Shown here: piece after piece, positions 17,111 to 25,893 of the stretch
How positions within the stretch are numbered: position 1 is the stretch's first letter
How the letters are laid out: each line of letters begins with the position of its first letter
Source: CAWDVK01 sp963805715
GTDB taxonomy: Bacteria; Actinomycetota; Actinomycetes; Streptosporangiales; Streptosporangiaceae
Length of the DNA: 64,000 bases
Assembly (NCBI GenBank): GCA_963805715.1
Contig: CAWDVK010000002.1
Location: 62,001 to 126,000, forward strand
Direction: 5' to 3'
Program-made: the position numbers and the translations under genes
Notes under the pieces: model-generated
Told to the model about the DNA's origin: nothing
The model's database searches: none
Seen by the model: the letters and a program-made list of their open reading frames with translations, nothing else

Positions 17111-17585
17111 GCCCGGCGGGAGCGGCTGCCGGGACGAGCGGCGAGAGCCGGCGCCCGCCGGGGAGCCCCTTTCCGGCGTTCGGGCGTCACCGGTCACACA
17201 GCCGAGTCTGCCGGTGAGTCTGCCAGTCAGTCCTCCTGGCTCTGCGGGCCCGGGCACGGTTAGCGTCCCTCTTGACACGCGATGTGAAAAGCGGGTCCGG
17301 GCGAATTACCTTCGGACCGCATTTTGCGGGTCATCTCGCCGAGGTCTTCAGGATCCTAGCGGGATAACGGGTCAATGGCGATTCGGATGCAGTCGGGCGC
17401 CAGGCCATGCCGCCGACCTGCCTCATTCAACGCCGGAAAGCATGGCCGGGAGGAGTTCGCCTATCAGGAGCCTCGAATTCATCTCGGGACGGAATTGCTT
17501 CCTGACGGGAAGCGCCTTCCCGTCGGCGGCTAAAAGGCACTGAGCTTGCCAGGCGGCGGCTCGCTACACATCACAAGGAAGCACC
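17111..17585. other. Intergenic region upstream of secreted protein gene
   Basis: About 475 bp with no gene I believe. A 109-codon frame at 17214-17543 has irregular third positions and resembles nothing known. TTGACA occurs at about 17272 but without a fitting -10 box. AAGGAAG just before 17586 is the ribosome site of the next gene. Confidence 0.5.
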
Positions 17586-18803
17586 GTGGAAACTAAGACA
17601 GCTGCACTCACCGGCAAGAACCGAGGAAAACTGCTCGGGGCGGCCGTCGCCGCGGCGGCGCTGGCCGCGGGCGCCCTGCCATTACTGGCGGGACCAGCGG
17701 GCGCCGCGACGGCGGCCAGCCCGGTGCTGACATTCACTGGCTCGGCAGGCGCGCTGCCGGCCGGCTCGGCGACCGTCGTGGTCGAGGCGGAACTGGCCAG
17801 GGACGCGAACGCGAAGGGCGTGCCGCAGAGCCTCCAGGACATCCCGGTCGCCGTCCGGACCATCTCCGCGGCCGGCTTCTCGGTCCCGGTGGGCCGGTCG
17901 GCCGTGCTGCAGCAGGCGGAGCAGCAGGGCCACGGCAATGTCAACTTCGCCATCCTGATCGTGTCCGGGACCCGGGTGACAGCTCAGTACGTCCCCGCCC
18001 CGCTCACTCGGGCGGCGGCCCCCGGCAACACCGCGGCCCTGGCCATTGAGGCCACGCGCGTGATCCGGGTCCCCGCATTCCCCGCGTACCGCGCGGTCGG
18101 CGCCGCTGCCGGGCAGTGGCTTGCCGCGCTCGGGGCGACACCCCAGATCGTCCCGCCGCCGTGCCAGTGGACGACATACGGCTCGCAATACCAGGACAGG
18201 ACGCGTATCGGCGAAGTCCATGTCGCCAATGCGACCGGAGTGACCGACACGTTCGAGTACAGGAATTCCAACGACCTGACCATCTCGGTGGGGATCAGCG
18301 CCACGTCTCCGGACGGCGACTTCGGGTCCGCCGGCACCATCACGCTGACCAACTCGCTGAGCGCTGACGGGGGCGAGACTTTCGGCCCCGGAACTGTCGA
18401 CTACGTCAACGACACGGTCAACTACCAGAGGTACGAGGCAGAGGGCATCAGCTGCCCGAATGGCCCGGAGAAGTATGCCTACAAGATCCAGGCCGTCAGC
18501 ACGGATTCCAACGTCTACCCGGGGCTCAACACCCCGCCGGTCAACCCGTGGGGCGGCTGCCGGAACGATCCGCTGCACGCCACGCTCGCATCCCACGCCA
18601 GCTGGGCCCTGGATAACTCGAGGGCGGAGTTCTACAGCACTGTCGCCAATCTCTTCGGGTTCACGTTCGGCGGCTCTGATGGCTTCACGACGAACGTCGA
18701 GCATGACTACAACTCAACAAGCTCCTCGCCGACCACCTACATATGCGGCCCCAAGAACGGGCTGCCGCCCATTGATGCCCCCGTCCTCTACAACACTCCC
18801 TGA
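17586..18803 (+). CDS. Secreted protein of unknown function, 405 aa
   Basis: A signal peptide is clear (KNRGKLLGAAVAAAALAAGA, cleavage probably after GPAGAATA). The mature protein of about 365 residues is rich in Thr, Ser, Asn and Gly. It begins with a beta-rich stretch (VLTFTGSAGALPAGSATVVV), and the second half has many aromatic and Asn residues (DTVNYQRYEAEG, SYxST-like turns) and four cysteines, suggesting an extracellular, disulphide-bonded beta fold. I recognise no domain. GTG 17586 follows AAGGAAG at good spacing. It is 30 bp upstream of a lipoprotein gene and probably cotranscribed. Confidence 0.8.
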   Translation: METKTAALTGKNRGKLLGAAVAAAALAAGALPLLAGPAGAATAASPVLTFTGSAGALPAGSATVVVEAELARDANAKGVPQSLQDIPVAVRTISAAGFSVPVGRSAVLQQAEQQGHGNVNFAILIVSGTRVTAQYVPAPLTRAAAPGNTAALAIEATRVIRVPAFPAYRAVGAAAGQWLAALGATPQIVPPPCQWTTYGSQYQDRTRIGEVHVANATGVTDTFEYRNSNDLTISVGISATSPDGDFGSAGTITLTNSLSADGGETFGPGTVDYVNDTVNYQRYEAEGISCPNGPEKYAYKIQAVSTDSNVYPGLNTPPVNPWGGCRNDPLHATLASHASWALDNSRAEFYSTVANLFGFTFGGSDGFTTNVEHDYNSTSSSPTTYICGPKNGLPPIDAPVLYNTP

Positions 18804-18833
18804 GCGGACCGGAAGCTGCGAGGGAAGCACGCG

Positions 18834-19430
18834 ATGAACCGTCACCGCAGCAGCCGGATCATCGGCGCCCTGGCCGTCGCGCTGGCCGCCATCTGGGTGA
18901 CGGCGTGCGGGTCCGCGCAGCCATCGGCTGGCCCCCTGCAGGCGCTCAGCGCAGGGGGCCAGCCGATCCTGGCGATCGCCTCGGTCGTGGTAGTTCCCCG
19001 GCAGGCGGCCGACACCGAGGCGTATGTGTCCAGCAGCGCCCGCGACCTCGTGCGCGTCACCGGAGTGTCAGCCGTGGCCGTACCCGGCGTGCCGGCCGGG
19101 CGGCTGGTGCGCGCGGGGGTCCAGTCGAGCGGGGCCTCCGTCGCCACCGCGCGCGGCTGGCCGGCCGTGCCGACCCGGCCGCTCATCGGCGCCGAATTGC
19201 GGGGGAGCCAGTTCGGCATCGTCTTCGGTATCAGCGGGCCTCGGGCCGGGCGGGATTACGCCGTCGCCGGGCTGCGGATCAGATATGTCTATCAGGGCCA
19301 GTCCTATTCGATGGTGGCGTGGGGCGCCCTGGTCGGCTGCGTGACGGCAACCCTGCGATCTGACTCGCCTTCCTGCCGGCCGTTCGCCAGTAAGGTCAAC
19401 GGCGTGGTGGAGAAAATGGCAGGAATATAG
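18834..19430 (+). CDS. Putative lipoprotein, 198 aa
   Basis: A lipoprotein signal peptide with lipobox WVTAC (Cys about residue 23) shows that the mature protein is anchored to the outer face of the membrane. The mature part has repeated short strands (PILAIASVVVVPRQ, GSQFGIVFGISGPRAGRDY) and a Cys pair near the C-terminus (GCVTATLRSDSPSC). No known domain. GAGGGAAG precedes the ATG. With only 30 bp after the secreted protein gene, the two probably form an operon and may act together at the cell surface. Confidence 0.8.
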   Translation: MNRHRSSRIIGALAVALAAIWVTACGSAQPSAGPLQALSAGGQPILAIASVVVVPRQAADTEAYVSSSARDLVRVTGVSAVAVPGVPAGRLVRAGVQSSGASVATARGWPAVPTRPLIGAELRGSQFGIVFGISGPRAGRDYAVAGLRIRYVYQGQSYSMVAWGALVGCVTATLRSDSPSCRPFASKVNGVVEKMAGI

Positions 19431-19490
19431 CCGCAGCTCGTCCTCGGGGTCGATGACCCGCCCGGCTGACCGCGGCCGGCCGTCAGGTGC

Positions 19491-19565
19491 CGGGCAGCGG
19501 GACGCCCGGCAGCGGGACACCGGGCAGCGGGACACCGGGCAGCGGGACACCGGGCAGCGGGACGC
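19491..19565. repeat. Five tandem 15-bp repeats between convergent genes
   Basis: Five copies of CGGGCAGCGGGACAC with minor changes lie in the 153-bp gap between the lipoprotein gene and the end of the SDR gene. They are not inside either reading frame. Confidence 0.85.
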
Positions 19566-19583
19566 CCCCCGGCCCGCCGGCGA

Positions 19584-20384
19584 TCATGCGGGCTTACCGG
19601 CCGCGTTGTCCGCGGCGCTCCTGGCCGCGCCAGGGGCGCGCAGCCGCAGCGTGGCCATGCCGCCGTCGACGGCGAGCGCCACGCCGGTGGTCGAGCCCGA
19701 CAGCGGGCTGGCCAGGTAGGCGATCGCGGTGGCCACTTCCTCGGCGCTGACCAGCCGCCCGTGCGGCTGGCGGGCTTGCAGCGCGGCCCGCTCGGCCGCC
19801 GGGTCGTCGGCCGCATCCAGCAGCCGCTGCACCCAGGGAGTGTCGGCGGTGCCGGGGTTGACGCAGTTCACCCGGATGCCCTCACCGAGGTGGTCGGCGG
19901 CCATGGCCAGGGTCAGGGACTGTACGGCGCCCTTGCTGGCTCCGTACAGGGCCCGGCTGGGCAGTCCGGTCGTCGCCACGATGGAGCAGGTGTTGACGAT
20001 GGCCGCGGCCGGGGAGCGGCGCAGATGCGGCAGGCAGGCGCGGCTCATCCGGACGATGCCCAGGACATTGACCTCAAGCACCCGGCGCCACTCATCCTCG
20101 GGATTGTCCTCCACGGTGCCCTGGGCGCCGATCCCGGCGTTGTTGACCAGCACGTCGAGCCGGCCGAGGCGTCCAGTCGCCTCCCGCACCGCCGCCTGCA
20201 CCGAGGCGGTGTCGCTCACGTCCGCGGTCAGGGCGAGCACGCCGTCCTCGCCGGCCGGGCCGGCGTTCAGGTCCAGCGACGCGACCTGCGCCCCCTGCTG
20301 GCGCAGGGTCCGCGCGGTCGCCAGGCCGATGCCGGACGCCCCGCCGGTGACCAGCGCGACCATGCCCTGGAACGGACCGCTCAT
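19584..20384 (-). CDS. Short-chain dehydrogenase/reductase (deoxysugar pathway type)
   Basis: A 266-residue classical SDR. Seen are the cofactor motif GGASGIG (about 14-20), NNAG (about 84-87), the catalytic Ser in TCSIVA, and YGASK with the catalytic Tyr and Lys. LDLN after the second strand suggests NAD(H) preference. AGGAGG stands 8 nt before ATG 20384, ruling out the 10-codon extension. It lies directly behind an L-fuconate dehydratase remnant on the same strand and opposite an FAH hydrolase. In L-fucose oxidation such SDRs act as fucose dehydrogenase or as 2-keto-3-deoxy-fuconate dehydrogenase. That role is inferred from context. Confidence 0.87.
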   Translation of the reverse strand: MSGPFQGMVALVTGGASGIGLATARTLRQQGAQVASLDLNAGPAGEDGVLALTADVSDTASVQAAVREATGRLGRLDVLVNNAGIGAQGTVEDNPEDEWRRVLEVNVLGIVRMSRACLPHLRRSPAAAIVNTCSIVATTGLPSRALYGASKGAVQSLTLAMAADHLGEGIRVNCVNPGTADTPWVQRLLDAADDPAAERAALQARQPHGRLVSAEEVATAIAYLASPLSGSTTGVALAVDGGMATLRLRAPGAARSAADNAAGKPA

Positions 20385-20498
20385 GTTTCTGCCTCCTTGC
20401 TCACGGCACTGCACCGCAAATGGCCGACCCGCGGGCCATGATCCCGGGTCGCGGACTGCAGCTGAGTGGCCCGTGCGGCCTGAGGTACCTCACCGGGC

Positions 20499-20954
20499 TC
20501 AGGGCGCGCCCGGCCCGCCGGGGCACCAGGCAGGGCCGTCAGGGAAGCTGAACCGGGCCAGCGCCTCAGCGTGCATGGCGGTGCCGTGCTCGCCGGTGGC
20601 CACCGGGACGGGCCGGATCGCGGCGCGGATGACAGCATGGCCCAGGATGTCGTCCGGGCTGGTGGGCTCCTCCACCCAGGCCAGCCGGGGTGGTGCAGGC
20701 GGGATAGCCGTCCCGCGCCAGCGATTCGATCCGGCAGGGCCGGCCGGGCGCGGCCGCGCGCAGCAGGTCCAGCGCCTCGTCCGGGGTCAGCGCATCGCTC
20801 AGGTAGCGGAAATCGACCAGCGAGACTGTCTCCTCGGGGGACAGCGCGGCCTGACTGCCTGTCCTCGGCCCGGAGGCGGCCTGCCAGTCGAAGTGATCTT
20901 CCCCGGATCCCCGGGCGTCGACCGTGCGGCGGCGCGCGCTAGCGTCGCAGTCAT
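20499..20954 (-). pseudogene. L-fuconate dehydratase remnant (enolase superfamily)
   Basis: Minus-strand reading gives LVDFRYLSDALTPDEALDLL and then GRPCRIESLARDGYPACTT. A frame change follows, and then WVEEPTSPDDILGHAVIRAA and VPVATGEH. A further jump leads to EALARFSFPDGPAW and a stop at 20499. These are pieces, in order, of L-fuconate dehydratase. The N-terminal capping domain, the barrel strands with the catalytic Lys and metal ligands, and the region after GEH are missing. At least two internal deletions and one frame change are needed. It lies upstream of the SDR on the same strand, so it was probably its operon partner. Confidence 0.7.
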
Positions 20955-21079
20955 GTACCGGGCCGGAGTGGCGATCATGGCGGCAGCCGATGCCAGCGGG
21001 CCGGCTGCGCCCGTGGCGTCAGCCATGACGGCCGCCCGCACCCCCGCGCTGACGCGCTGAGAACACGAACGGGAGCATC

Positions 21080-21934
21080 ATGCGCATCGCCACCATCAGC
21101 CAGCGCCTCTGCCTGATCGAGGAGGCCGGTGCCATCGACGTGCAGGCGGCCAGCGGCGGGCGGTTCGGGCCCGACGCTGCGAGTGCCTACGAGGCGTGGC
21201 AGGAGTTCAGCGACTGGGCGGCGGCGGCGGACCTGCCCGAGCCCGAGCCTTACGAGCTCGACGCGCTCGGCTCGCCGTCGCCCCGGCCGCGGCAGGTGTT
21301 CGGCATCGGGCTGAACTACAGCGAGCACGTGACCGAGTCCGGCTTCACCAAGCCCGACACCGCGCCGCCGGTCTTCACCAAGTTCCCGTCCTGCATCATC
21401 GGACCGCACGCGCAGATCACGCTGCCGCCCGGCGGCCACACCGACTGGGAAACCGAGCTGGTGGTCATCATCGGCCCGGCGGCGAGCCATGTCTCGGTCG
21501 CCTCTGCGTGGGATCACGTCGCCGGGCTGGCGGTCGGCCAGGACATCTCGGAGCGGATCCTGCAGATGGCCAGCGATCCGCCGCAGTTCAGCCTGGGCAA
21601 GTCCTTCCCCGGCTTCGGGCCGGTCGGCCCCTGGCTCGTCACCCTGGACGAGTTCGACGACCCCGGAGATCTGGAGCTCGGCTGCCTGATCAACGGCGAG
21701 CAGATGCAGCAGGGGCGCACCCGCGACATGATCTTCACCGTGCCCGAGCTGATCGAGCAGCTGTCCGCCATTGCCCCGCTGCTGCCCGGTGACCTCATCT
21801 TCACCGGCACGCCGTCCGGCGTCGGCATGGGCCGCAAGCCGCCCCGCTGGCTCGCCCCCGGTGACATCCTGAGCAGTTACGTCGAGGGCATAGGCGAGAT
21901 GCGCCACCGGTTCGCCGCGCCCCGGGGAACCTAG
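21080..21934 (+). CDS. Fumarylacetoacetate hydrolase-family protein
   Basis: A 284-residue FAH-family enzyme. Residues 1-70 are the N-terminal domain. VFGIGLNYSEHVTESGF opens the FAH fold; DWETELVVIIG carries a metal-binding Glu; GQDISERILQ and SLGKSFPGFGPVGPW follow. DLIFTGTPSGVGMGRKPPRWL is the family's C-terminal signature. By context (SDR and L-fuconate dehydratase remnant) it may be a 2,4-diketo-3-deoxy-L-fuconate hydrolase, giving pyruvate and lactate, but other acylpyruvate substrates are possible. GGGAG precedes the ATG. It is divergent from the decayed dehydratase. Confidence 0.87.
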   Translation: MRIATISQRLCLIEEAGAIDVQAASGGRFGPDAASAYEAWQEFSDWAAAADLPEPEPYELDALGSPSPRPRQVFGIGLNYSEHVTESGFTKPDTAPPVFTKFPSCIIGPHAQITLPPGGHTDWETELVVIIGPAASHVSVASAWDHVAGLAVGQDISERILQMASDPPQFSLGKSFPGFGPVGPWLVTLDEFDDPGDLELGCLINGEQMQQGRTRDMIFTVPELIEQLSAIAPLLPGDLIFTGTPSGVGMGRKPPRWLAPGDILSSYVEGIGEMRHRFAAPRGT

Positions 21935-22018
21935 CTAGCCGACTAAGCGATGAGCCTGCACGGGCTGGTCTCGGTCACCACGCGCGTGCGGGACGCCTGC
22001 AGGCTGCTTCCGGGCGCA

Positions 22019-22582
22019 TCAGGATCCGCTGCCGGCCGGCGGAGGGGTGCCGGGCCGGGCGCGGCTCCTGATCCCGGCGATCCCGAGGATCGGCGCGCAT
22101 ACGTGCTGCGCGGACTGGAAGAGCGGTGAGCTGGGGTCGATCTGACTGCCGGGCCCGATCCTGATGGTGGGCCTGCCGTTCTGCACGGTGGGGTCCGGGA
22201 AGCTGGGGATCCCGTGCGCGCGCATGCACACGGCAAACCTGAGCGCCCTGTCGATGAGCTGCTGCCGCTGGGCCGGGCTCAGCTGAACCTGGTCACCGGC
22301 CGGCATCAGGTGCCGGCATTCACCATAGGCCTTCAGCGCCGTGCTCGTGATGTCGACCTGGCTGGCCTGGAAGGTCCCCTCGCTGCTGGGGTCGGGGAAG
22401 GTCGGCACGCCGCTGGCCCGCATGCACTGCACGAAGGGGAGCGCCTTCTGGTAAGCCGCTGACTCCGTCGCGGACGGCGAGCTTGCGCCGCATGCTGATA
22501 CCAGCAGGGCGATCCCGGCCACGCCGGCGGCCAGGGTACCGGCTCGCCGCTGGCCGCTTCTGCCGCCGGTGCCGTCGCTCAT
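22019..22582 (-). CDS. Lipoprotein with paired CMRxxGxPxFPDP motifs
   Basis: A 187-residue lipoprotein (lipobox LLVSAC). The mature part contains two related halves: VQCMRASGVPTFPDP with a later GECRHLMPAG, and AVCMRAHGIPSFPDP with a later HVCAPIL. Cys, Met and His recur at fixed spacing. ATG 22582 is preferred, with GGGAG upstream; a longer reading to 22639 is unlikely. It is the fourth member of this family here and follows the efflux permease gene on the same strand after 137 bp, so it may belong to that operon. Function unknown; the motif could bind a metal or a partner protein. Confidence 0.83.
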   Translation of the reverse strand: MSDGTGGRSGQRRAGTLAAGVAGIALLVSACGASSPSATESAAYQKALPFVQCMRASGVPTFPDPSSEGTFQASQVDITSTALKAYGECRHLMPAGDQVQLSPAQRQQLIDRALRFAVCMRAHGIPSFPDPTVQNGRPTIRIGPGSQIDPSSPLFQSAQHVCAPILGIAGIRSRARPGTPPPAGSGS

Positions 22583-22719
22583 GACGTCATCTCCCAGGCT
22601 CGCGGATAACCTGCCGGCCGCGTCATCCTCTCCCATCATCGGCCTCGGACATCACGCCGTGGTCATGGGGCGCGGCCCGGCGTGCGGGACCGCGGCGCCC
22701 AGCCTGGCACGATCCGCCC

Positions 22720-23925
22720 TCACAGCGTCCACAGGGCCTGGGTCGGGGAGAGGCGGGCGGCCCGCAGGGCGGGCAGCAGCCCGGCGAGGGCGCCGATGAG
22801 CAAGGCGGCGACCAGCCCGCCGCCCCAGGCCTCGGCCGGGATGACGATGGCCCAGCCCTTGGCGTGCGCATAGATGCCGGTGGCCACGGTGCCGATGACC
22901 ACGCCGACCGCGCCGCCCAGCAGGGCGAGCAGGATCGCCTCGGACAGGAACTGGGTGCGGATGTTGCCGCGGGTAGCGCCGAGCGCGCGGCGCAGCCCGA
23001 TCTCCGAGCGGCGCTCGAGCACCGAGATGACCATGATGTTGGCCACGCCGACGGCGCCGACCAGCAGGGCGACGGCACCGAGGCCGAGGAACAGGGTGTC
23101 GAACGCGCCCTGAGCGTCAGCCTGGGCGGTGAGCGCGGCTGAGGGCTGGGAGACGTTCACCTCGCTGGGGTTCTCCGGGTTGGCCTGCGCGGCGAGGAGA
23201 TTGTCGACGGTGTTGACCTGGCTGTCCTGGGTGCGCAGGTAGATGGTGGACGGGTTGCCGTCCAGGCCGAGGTACTTCCCGGCGGCGGGGAAGCCGACCA
23301 GGACCGAGGAATCGATCTCGGGAGCGAGGGCGGCGGGCCGCAGGATGCCGGTGACGTAGAACCACATGCTGCCGACCCAGATCCGCTCGCCGGGCCAGAT
23401 CCGGTCGATGCCCATCCGCTGGGCCGCGGCCGCGCCGAGCACGGCGACCGGCTCATCCTGGGTGGCGGCGTTCAGGTAGGAGCCCTGGGCGACCGACGTG
23501 CCCACCGCCTTCGGCAGCCCGAGCGTGGCCGCGTCCACGGTCAGGGCATTGGTGTCGACGGTCGGGATCAGCGGGCTGCGGAAGGCCTGCGCGCTGGTGG
23601 CGCCGGTGTCCTGGACCTGGGTGACGCCGGGCAGCCGGGAGATCATGCCGGGCGCGGTCAGCGGCAGCTCGGCGGTGCCGCCACTGAAGTTCTGGCCGTT
23701 CTGCACCGTGAGCAGGTTGGTGCCGAGCGCCTTGATCTCGGCGAGCAGCCCGGCCTGCGAGGACGCGGACAGGCCCAGCACGGCGACGATCGCGGCCACG
23801 CCGATCGCGATGCCGAGGGCGGACAGCGCGGCCCGCAGCTTCCTGGTGCGCAGGCCCACCGCGGCCAGCCGGGCCAGGTCAGCGGGGCGCAGCCGGGCCG
23901 GCGCCGGGACAGCCGGGGCGGTCAT
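22720..23925 (-). CDS. MacB/FtsX-type ABC transporter permease
   Basis: A 401-residue permease with four transmembrane helices. One is at 31-52 (ALSALGIAIGVAAIVAVLG) and three are in the last 130 residues (FLGLGAVALLVGAVGVANIM, then ILLALLGGAVGVVIG and the final pair). A large extracytoplasmic MacB-like domain lies between. SVLERRSEIGLRRALGATRG is the FtsX-domain signature. MacB-type systems are mechanotransmission pumps that work from the outer face of the membrane. Its start overlaps the ATPase stop by 4 bp. Unlike E. coli MacB it is not fused to its ATPase. Confidence 0.92.
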   Translation of the reverse strand: MTAPAVPAPARLRPADLARLAAVGLRTRKLRAALSALGIAIGVAAIVAVLGLSASSQAGLLAEIKALGTNLLTVQNGQNFSGGTAELPLTAPGMISRLPGVTQVQDTGATSAQAFRSPLIPTVDTNALTVDAATLGLPKAVGTSVAQGSYLNAATQDEPVAVLGAAAAQRMGIDRIWPGERIWVGSMWFYVTGILRPAALAPEIDSSVLVGFPAAGKYLGLDGNPSTIYLRTQDSQVNTVDNLLAAQANPENPSEVNVSQPSAALTAQADAQGAFDTLFLGLGAVALLVGAVGVANIMVISVLERRSEIGLRRALGATRGNIRTQFLSEAILLALLGGAVGVVIGTVATGIYAHAKGWAIVIPAEAWGGGLVAALLIGALAGLLPALRAARLSPTQALWTL

Positions 23926-24677
23926 GGCTGCCGCCCGGCGGCGGCGTCGGCGGTGATCCGCCCGTCCAGCATCTGGATCTGACGGGGCAGCCGGGCGGCG
24001 ATGGCGTGGTCGTGCGTGATGATCACGATGGTGGCTCCATCGGCGTTGAGTTCGTCCAGCAGGTCGAGGATGGCCTGGCCGGTGGCCGAGTCGAGATTGC
24101 CGGTGGGCTCGTCGGCGAGCACGATGGCCGGCCGGCCGGCCAGCGCGCGGGCGATCGCGACCCGCTGCCGCTCGCCGCCCGACAGCTGGGTCGGCCGGGC
24201 CGTCAGCTTGCCGCCGAGCCCGACCCGGGCCAGCGCGTCCCGCGCCTGATCGCGGCGCTGGGCCGGGCTGACCCCCGCGTACAGCAGCGCGTCGGCCACG
24301 TTGTCCAGCGCGGTGGCGTGCTCGGCCAGGAAGAACTGCTGGAACACGAACCCGATCGAGGCGGCGCGCAGCGCGGAGACCTCCCGGTCGCTCATCGCGG
24401 CCACATCCAGGCCGGTGACCCGCACGATCCCGCTGCTGGGCCGGTCCAGGGTGCCCATCAGGTGCAGCAGCGTCGACTTCCCGGACCCGGACGGCCCGGC
24501 GATGGCGACCAGCTCCCCGGCGTCCACGGCGAAGCTCACCCCGGCCAGGGCGGTCACCGGCGGGGAGCCCGGATAGACCTTCGTCACCCCGTCGAGTTCC
24601 AGGACCAGGCCCGGCCTGCCGCCTGGCCCGGGCGGGAGCGCGACGGCCGGCCGGGTCATGTCCGTGCCGGTGCTCAT
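23922..24677 (-). CDS. ABC transporter ATPase (MacB/LolD type)
   Basis: A 251-residue nucleotide-binding subunit with the Walker A GPSGSGKST (about 61-69), Q-loop FVFQQFFLAEHATALDN, signature LSGGERQRVAIARAL, Walker B IVLADEPTGNLD and switch HD in ITHDHAIA. The NLDSATG sequence is typical of the MacB/LolD/FtsE class. It overlaps the adaptor stop and the permease start by 4 bp each, so translation of the three is coupled. Confidence 0.95.
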   Translation of the reverse strand: MSTGTDMTRPAVALPPGPGGRPGLVLELDGVTKVYPGSPPVTALAGVSFAVDAGELVAIAGPSGSGKSTLLHLMGTLDRPSSGIVRVTGLDVAAMSDREVSALRAASIGFVFQQFFLAEHATALDNVADALLYAGVSPAQRRDQARDALARVGLGGKLTARPTQLSGGERQRVAIARALAGRPAIVLADEPTGNLDSATGQAILDLLDELNADGATIVIITHDHAIAARLPRQIQMLDGRITADAAAGRQP

Positions 24678-25831
24678 ATGGCCGGCACCACCACGCGCTG
24701 GCCGGCCGCCAGGCCGGGGCCGGTGACCTGGACCAGGCCGGCCGCGTCGTCGAAGAGGCCCGGCGTGACCGGCACCAGGTGATGGCCGCCGGAGCCGGTG
24801 ACCTCGACGGCGTAGCCGCCGCTGGGCCGGGCCAGCAGCGCGTCCACCGGCACCACCAGGGCGTTGCTTACGCTGCCCGTGGTGATCGCGACCTCGACCG
24901 GCGCCTGGTCCAGCCCGCCGGCCGCCCTCGGGTCAGAAAGCGCCACCAGGACCGGGACCGTGGCGGAGCTGCCCGACCCGCTGGCGACCGATCCGACCGA
25001 GGTGACCCGCCCCGGCGTCGTCGACCCGTCCGGCAGGGTGATCGTCACCTGGTCGCCGGCCTTCACCTCGGTCTGCTGGTCAGCGGACAGGCCGACGGTC
25101 ACCACCGGGGTCGTCGTCGTCGCCGTGAAGACCGGGCCGCCGGCCGGCGACCCCAGCGACGCGCTCACCGTGGCCACCCGCAGCGCCGCGGGCTCGAACA
25201 CCGCCTGGCCCACCGGCAGGCTCCCGGTCACCGGCAGGCCCAGGTGGGTCTGCAGCAGCTCCAGCGCGTACGCGGTCTCGGCGCTGAAGTAGTCCCAGCC
25301 GGACACCGGGCCCATCTCCGCCGCCGTCGCGTATCCCATCCGCACCAGGTCGCGGTTCAGCTGCGCCACGTCCTGCCCGGTCAGCCCCTCGGACAGGGCC
25401 CGCCAGGCCGGCACCGTCCCGTACAGCAGGAACACCGGCACGGCGTTATCAGTCCGGAACAGCACCCCGCCCTCGCCGATCACCTGACCTGCGGCGGGCA
25501 GCCAGGTGATCGTCCCCTGGCCCTGCCCGGTCACCGTGTAGGAGCCCGCGTACCCGAGCGTGGCGTCTACCTCGGTCTGCGACGAGAGCGACTGCTGCGT
25601 CACCGTCGCCGTCGAGGTCGGATACGGATTGCTGGCCGCGGCGTTGCCCGAGCCGCTGAACGCGCCGGACACGCCCGCCGCGACCAGCCCGGCGGCCACC
25701 AGCAGGATCACCACCCCGGCCGCTATCCAGCGCCGCCGGCCAGCCCGGTGCGCGCGGCCGGCCTCATCCGGGGTGATGACTGCGCCAGCTCGCCGGCCAG
25801 GAGCCTGGCCCGGCGAAACTGTGCCGCTCAC
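24674..25831 (-). CDS. MacA-like periplasmic adaptor with peptidoglycan-binding-like domain
   Basis: A 385-residue membrane-fusion-type protein. One transmembrane anchor is at 36-56 (WIAAGVVILLVAAGLVAAGV), then a lipoyl-like beta domain (VDATLGYAGSYTVTGQ), and a peptidoglycan-binding-like helical segment (LTGQDVAQLNRDLVRMGYA, then FSAETAYALELLQTHLGLP). A C-terminal beta-barrel and membrane-proximal domain end in GPGLAAGQRVVVP. Translation starts at GTG 25831 with AAAGGTG upstream. It is the first gene of the adaptor-ATPase-permease set and lies 62 bp behind the lipoprotein genes. Confidence 0.9.
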   Translation of the reverse strand: MSGTVSPGQAPGRRAGAVITPDEAGRAHRAGRRRWIAAGVVILLVAAGLVAAGVSGAFSGSGNAAASNPYPTSTATVTQQSLSSQTEVDATLGYAGSYTVTGQGQGTITWLPAAGQVIGEGGVLFRTDNAVPVFLLYGTVPAWRALSEGLTGQDVAQLNRDLVRMGYATAAEMGPVSGWDYFSAETAYALELLQTHLGLPVTGSLPVGQAVFEPAALRVATVSASLGSPAGGPVFTATTTTPVVTVGLSADQQTEVKAGDQVTITLPDGSTTPGRVTSVGSVASGSGSSATVPVLVALSDPRAAGGLDQAPVEVAITTGSVSNALVVPVDALLARPSGGYAVEVTGSGGHHLVPVTPGLFDDAAGLVQVTGPGLAAGQRVVVPAI

Positions 25832-25893
25832 GATCTATCACCTTTTCCGATCTGTGCCTGGCAGGTTGTCGGCGTCGTGCGGCCGTGGGACCA

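Noticed and set aside
17214..17543. 109-codon plus-strand frame in the 475-bp gap before the secreted protein
   Set aside because: Irregular third positions, unlikely protein composition and no ribosome site.
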